A DNA stretch of 64,000 bases from Septoria linicola (lineage: Eukaryota; Ascomycota; Dothideomycetes; Mycosphaerellales; Mycosphaerellaceae): positions 2,108,001 to 2,172,000 of the forward strand of contig CP099425.1 of the NCBI GenBank assembly GCA_024114885.1, in the 5' to 3' direction. Every line of letters starts with the position of its first letter. The stretch's first letter is position 1. Below the pieces are notes generated by a model. The model worked only from the letters and a program-made list of their open reading frames with translations, did not search any database and was not told where the DNA came from. Of this stretch, positions 62,805 through 64,000 are shown piece by piece. The translations under genes and the position numbers were made by a program.

Positions 62805-64000
62805 ATGGTCTATACTCTCCGCAGCGCGCTCGCGCTTACGGCTCTTGCTTCCGCTCTGAGCGCTTCTGCCGAAGATGTTTTGTTCAGTAAGCGACATCAG
62901 AAACGCTACATCGACGCAGATGGCAACTGGAATCAGTCTTTCTTCCATATCAATGATGTCCACGCTCATCTTGACGAGTTCCGAAGCTCTGGCACAGACT
63001 GTACAGATCCGACACGAGGCTGCTTCGGAGGCTATGCTAGGGTATCTACCGTCATCAACGAACGTCGACCGGTCCTGAACAGCAGCTTGTTCCTGAATGC
63101 TGGGGATGAGTTTCAGGGAACTCTGTTCTACACTTACTACGGAGGTATGAGACAATGTATCGGGTGTCAAGGCCATGCTAACGTCCTATCGATTGCCAGG
63201 CGAGAAGATCGCTGAGACCATTAATCAACTGGGCTTCGATGGGATGACGCTCGGCAACCATGAATTCGACGGCGGCGATGACATGCTTGGAGAGTTCCTA
63301 GAGAACCTGACATTTCCGATCATATCTGCGAACATTCAATCTGATCATCCAGTGTTGAACCGCACGATCAAACCCTTCCACATCTACGAGGAATTTCAGC
63401 TGGCTGTCATCGGTGTCACCACCGACACGACGCCCGACATTGCATCACCTGGCGAGGGCACCCTCTTCTCGGATCCTATCGAGGCGGTGCAGAATACTAT
63501 CAATCTAATTCGCGAGACGACGAACATCACCAGAATTGCTGCACTGACCCACATTGGCTACGAAAATGACCAGGCTCTTGCTCAGAACACCACTGGGCTG
63601 CACTTGATCATGGGCGGTCACTCGCACACTCCACTAGGAACTGGCGAAGGCGAGGAAGGACCGTACCCCACTATTGTCCAGAATATGGACGATGAAGAGG
63701 TTTTTATTGTCACTGCTTACCGTGAGTGTTTCCGCATCGACCTCGACCGAAAACTACTAATCATATGGGCACCAGGCTGGGGCGAGTGGCTCGGTTATAT
63801 TGACGTTACGTACGACAGTGATGGCAAGATTTTGGAGTACCATGGCGGACCAATTCATCTTACAAATGCTACCGAGCAAAACGCCACATTGCAAGCACAG
63901 ATCGAAGAATGGCGAGGACCATTTGAAGAATTCGCTGCAGAAGTCGTTGGTGTGTCAGATGTGGCGCTTGTGCAATCAACCTGTCAAGAAGAGGAGTGCC
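62805..64000 (+). CDS. Secreted 5'-nucleotidase-like metallophosphoesterase, 3' end cut by window
   Basis: Extracellular or wall-bound enzyme that releases phosphate from nucleotides using a two-metal centre. Exons seen are 62805-63144, 63200-63721 and 63776 to beyond 64000; introns are 55 and 54 bp. Residues 1-22 are a signal peptide (LRSALALTALASALSASA). Metal-site motifs in order are HINDVHAH (48-55), NAGDEFQG (about 97-104), LGNHEFD after intron 1, and MGGHSHTPLG. Splices produce YYGGEKIAETINQLGFDGMT and TAYRWGEWLGYIDV. The C-terminal nucleotide-binding domain starts but is mostly outside. Family identity is firm; exact substrate is not. Confidence 0.93.

Overview
This 64 kb window looks like nuclear DNA of a filamentous ascomycete (Pezizomycotina). 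The protein set best fits Dothideomycetes, but that placement is inference. Support comes from many short introns (about 49-70 bp, GT..AG, often with CTAAC/CTGAC-type branch points), a class II hydrophobin, a fungal adenylate cyclase with RA-LRR-PP2C-cyclase layout, an RTA1-family protein, a PQ-loop protein, and an SSXT protein. Genes lie on both strands with no operons. I rebuilt exon structures by eye from splice signals, reading frame and family conservation; splice sites are predictions.

Layout. 1-3.4 kb: alpha-COP (COP1), 3' end outside the window. 4.5-5.5 kb: acidic/basic hypothetical protein. 6.6-7.6 kb: secreted spherulin-like cupin. 8.5-8.9 kb: class II hydrophobin. 9-11.7 kb: weak, lineage-specific coding. 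11.76-13.9 kb: three small paralogous genes that share one intron position. 14.9-17.7 kb: two secreted precursors with repeats bounded by Lys-Arg sites, plus one decayed copy and duplicated upstream DNA. 18.2-19.9 kb: folylpolyglutamate synthase. 20.2-21.5 kb: UsgS/EI24-like membrane protein. 22-23.5 kb: formamidase. 24.5-31.0 kb: adenylate cyclase. 32.3-37.8 kb: divergent pair of an NCS1 permease and a hydantoinase A/DUF917 fusion. 38.0-39.0 kb: a frameshifted pseudogene. 39.7-40.1 kb: a three-exon, 84-residue, eight-cysteine secreted protein with no long open frame. 40.3-49.7 kb: housekeeping genes (prohibitin 2, pyroglutamyl peptidase, SUA5, MSH2, BFR1). 50.2-58.6 kb: PQ-loop protein, small conserved protein, SSXT protein, ABC-class ATPase, RTA1-like protein. 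59-61.9 kb: a short-chain dehydrogenase and an NtaA-type flavin monooxygenase. 62.8 kb to the end: secreted 5'-nucleotidase, 3' end outside.

How the genes relate. Several genes release or import small nitrogen compounds: formamidase, NCS1 permease with hydantoinase/oxoprolinase-like enzyme, pyroglutamyl peptidase, and the NtaA-like monooxygenase. GATA-factor-type sites occur in the promoters of formamidase and of the permease/hydantoinase pair, which fits nitrogen control (inference). The secreted group (cupin, hydrophobin, repeat precursors, eight-cysteine protein, nucleotidase) is scattered among conserved genes.

The most unusual content is the 14.9-18.1 kb repeat-precursor cluster, the three-copy family just upstream of it, and the cryptic cysteine-rich gene at 39.7 kb. 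No tRNA, rRNA, CRISPR array or intact transposon was recognised.
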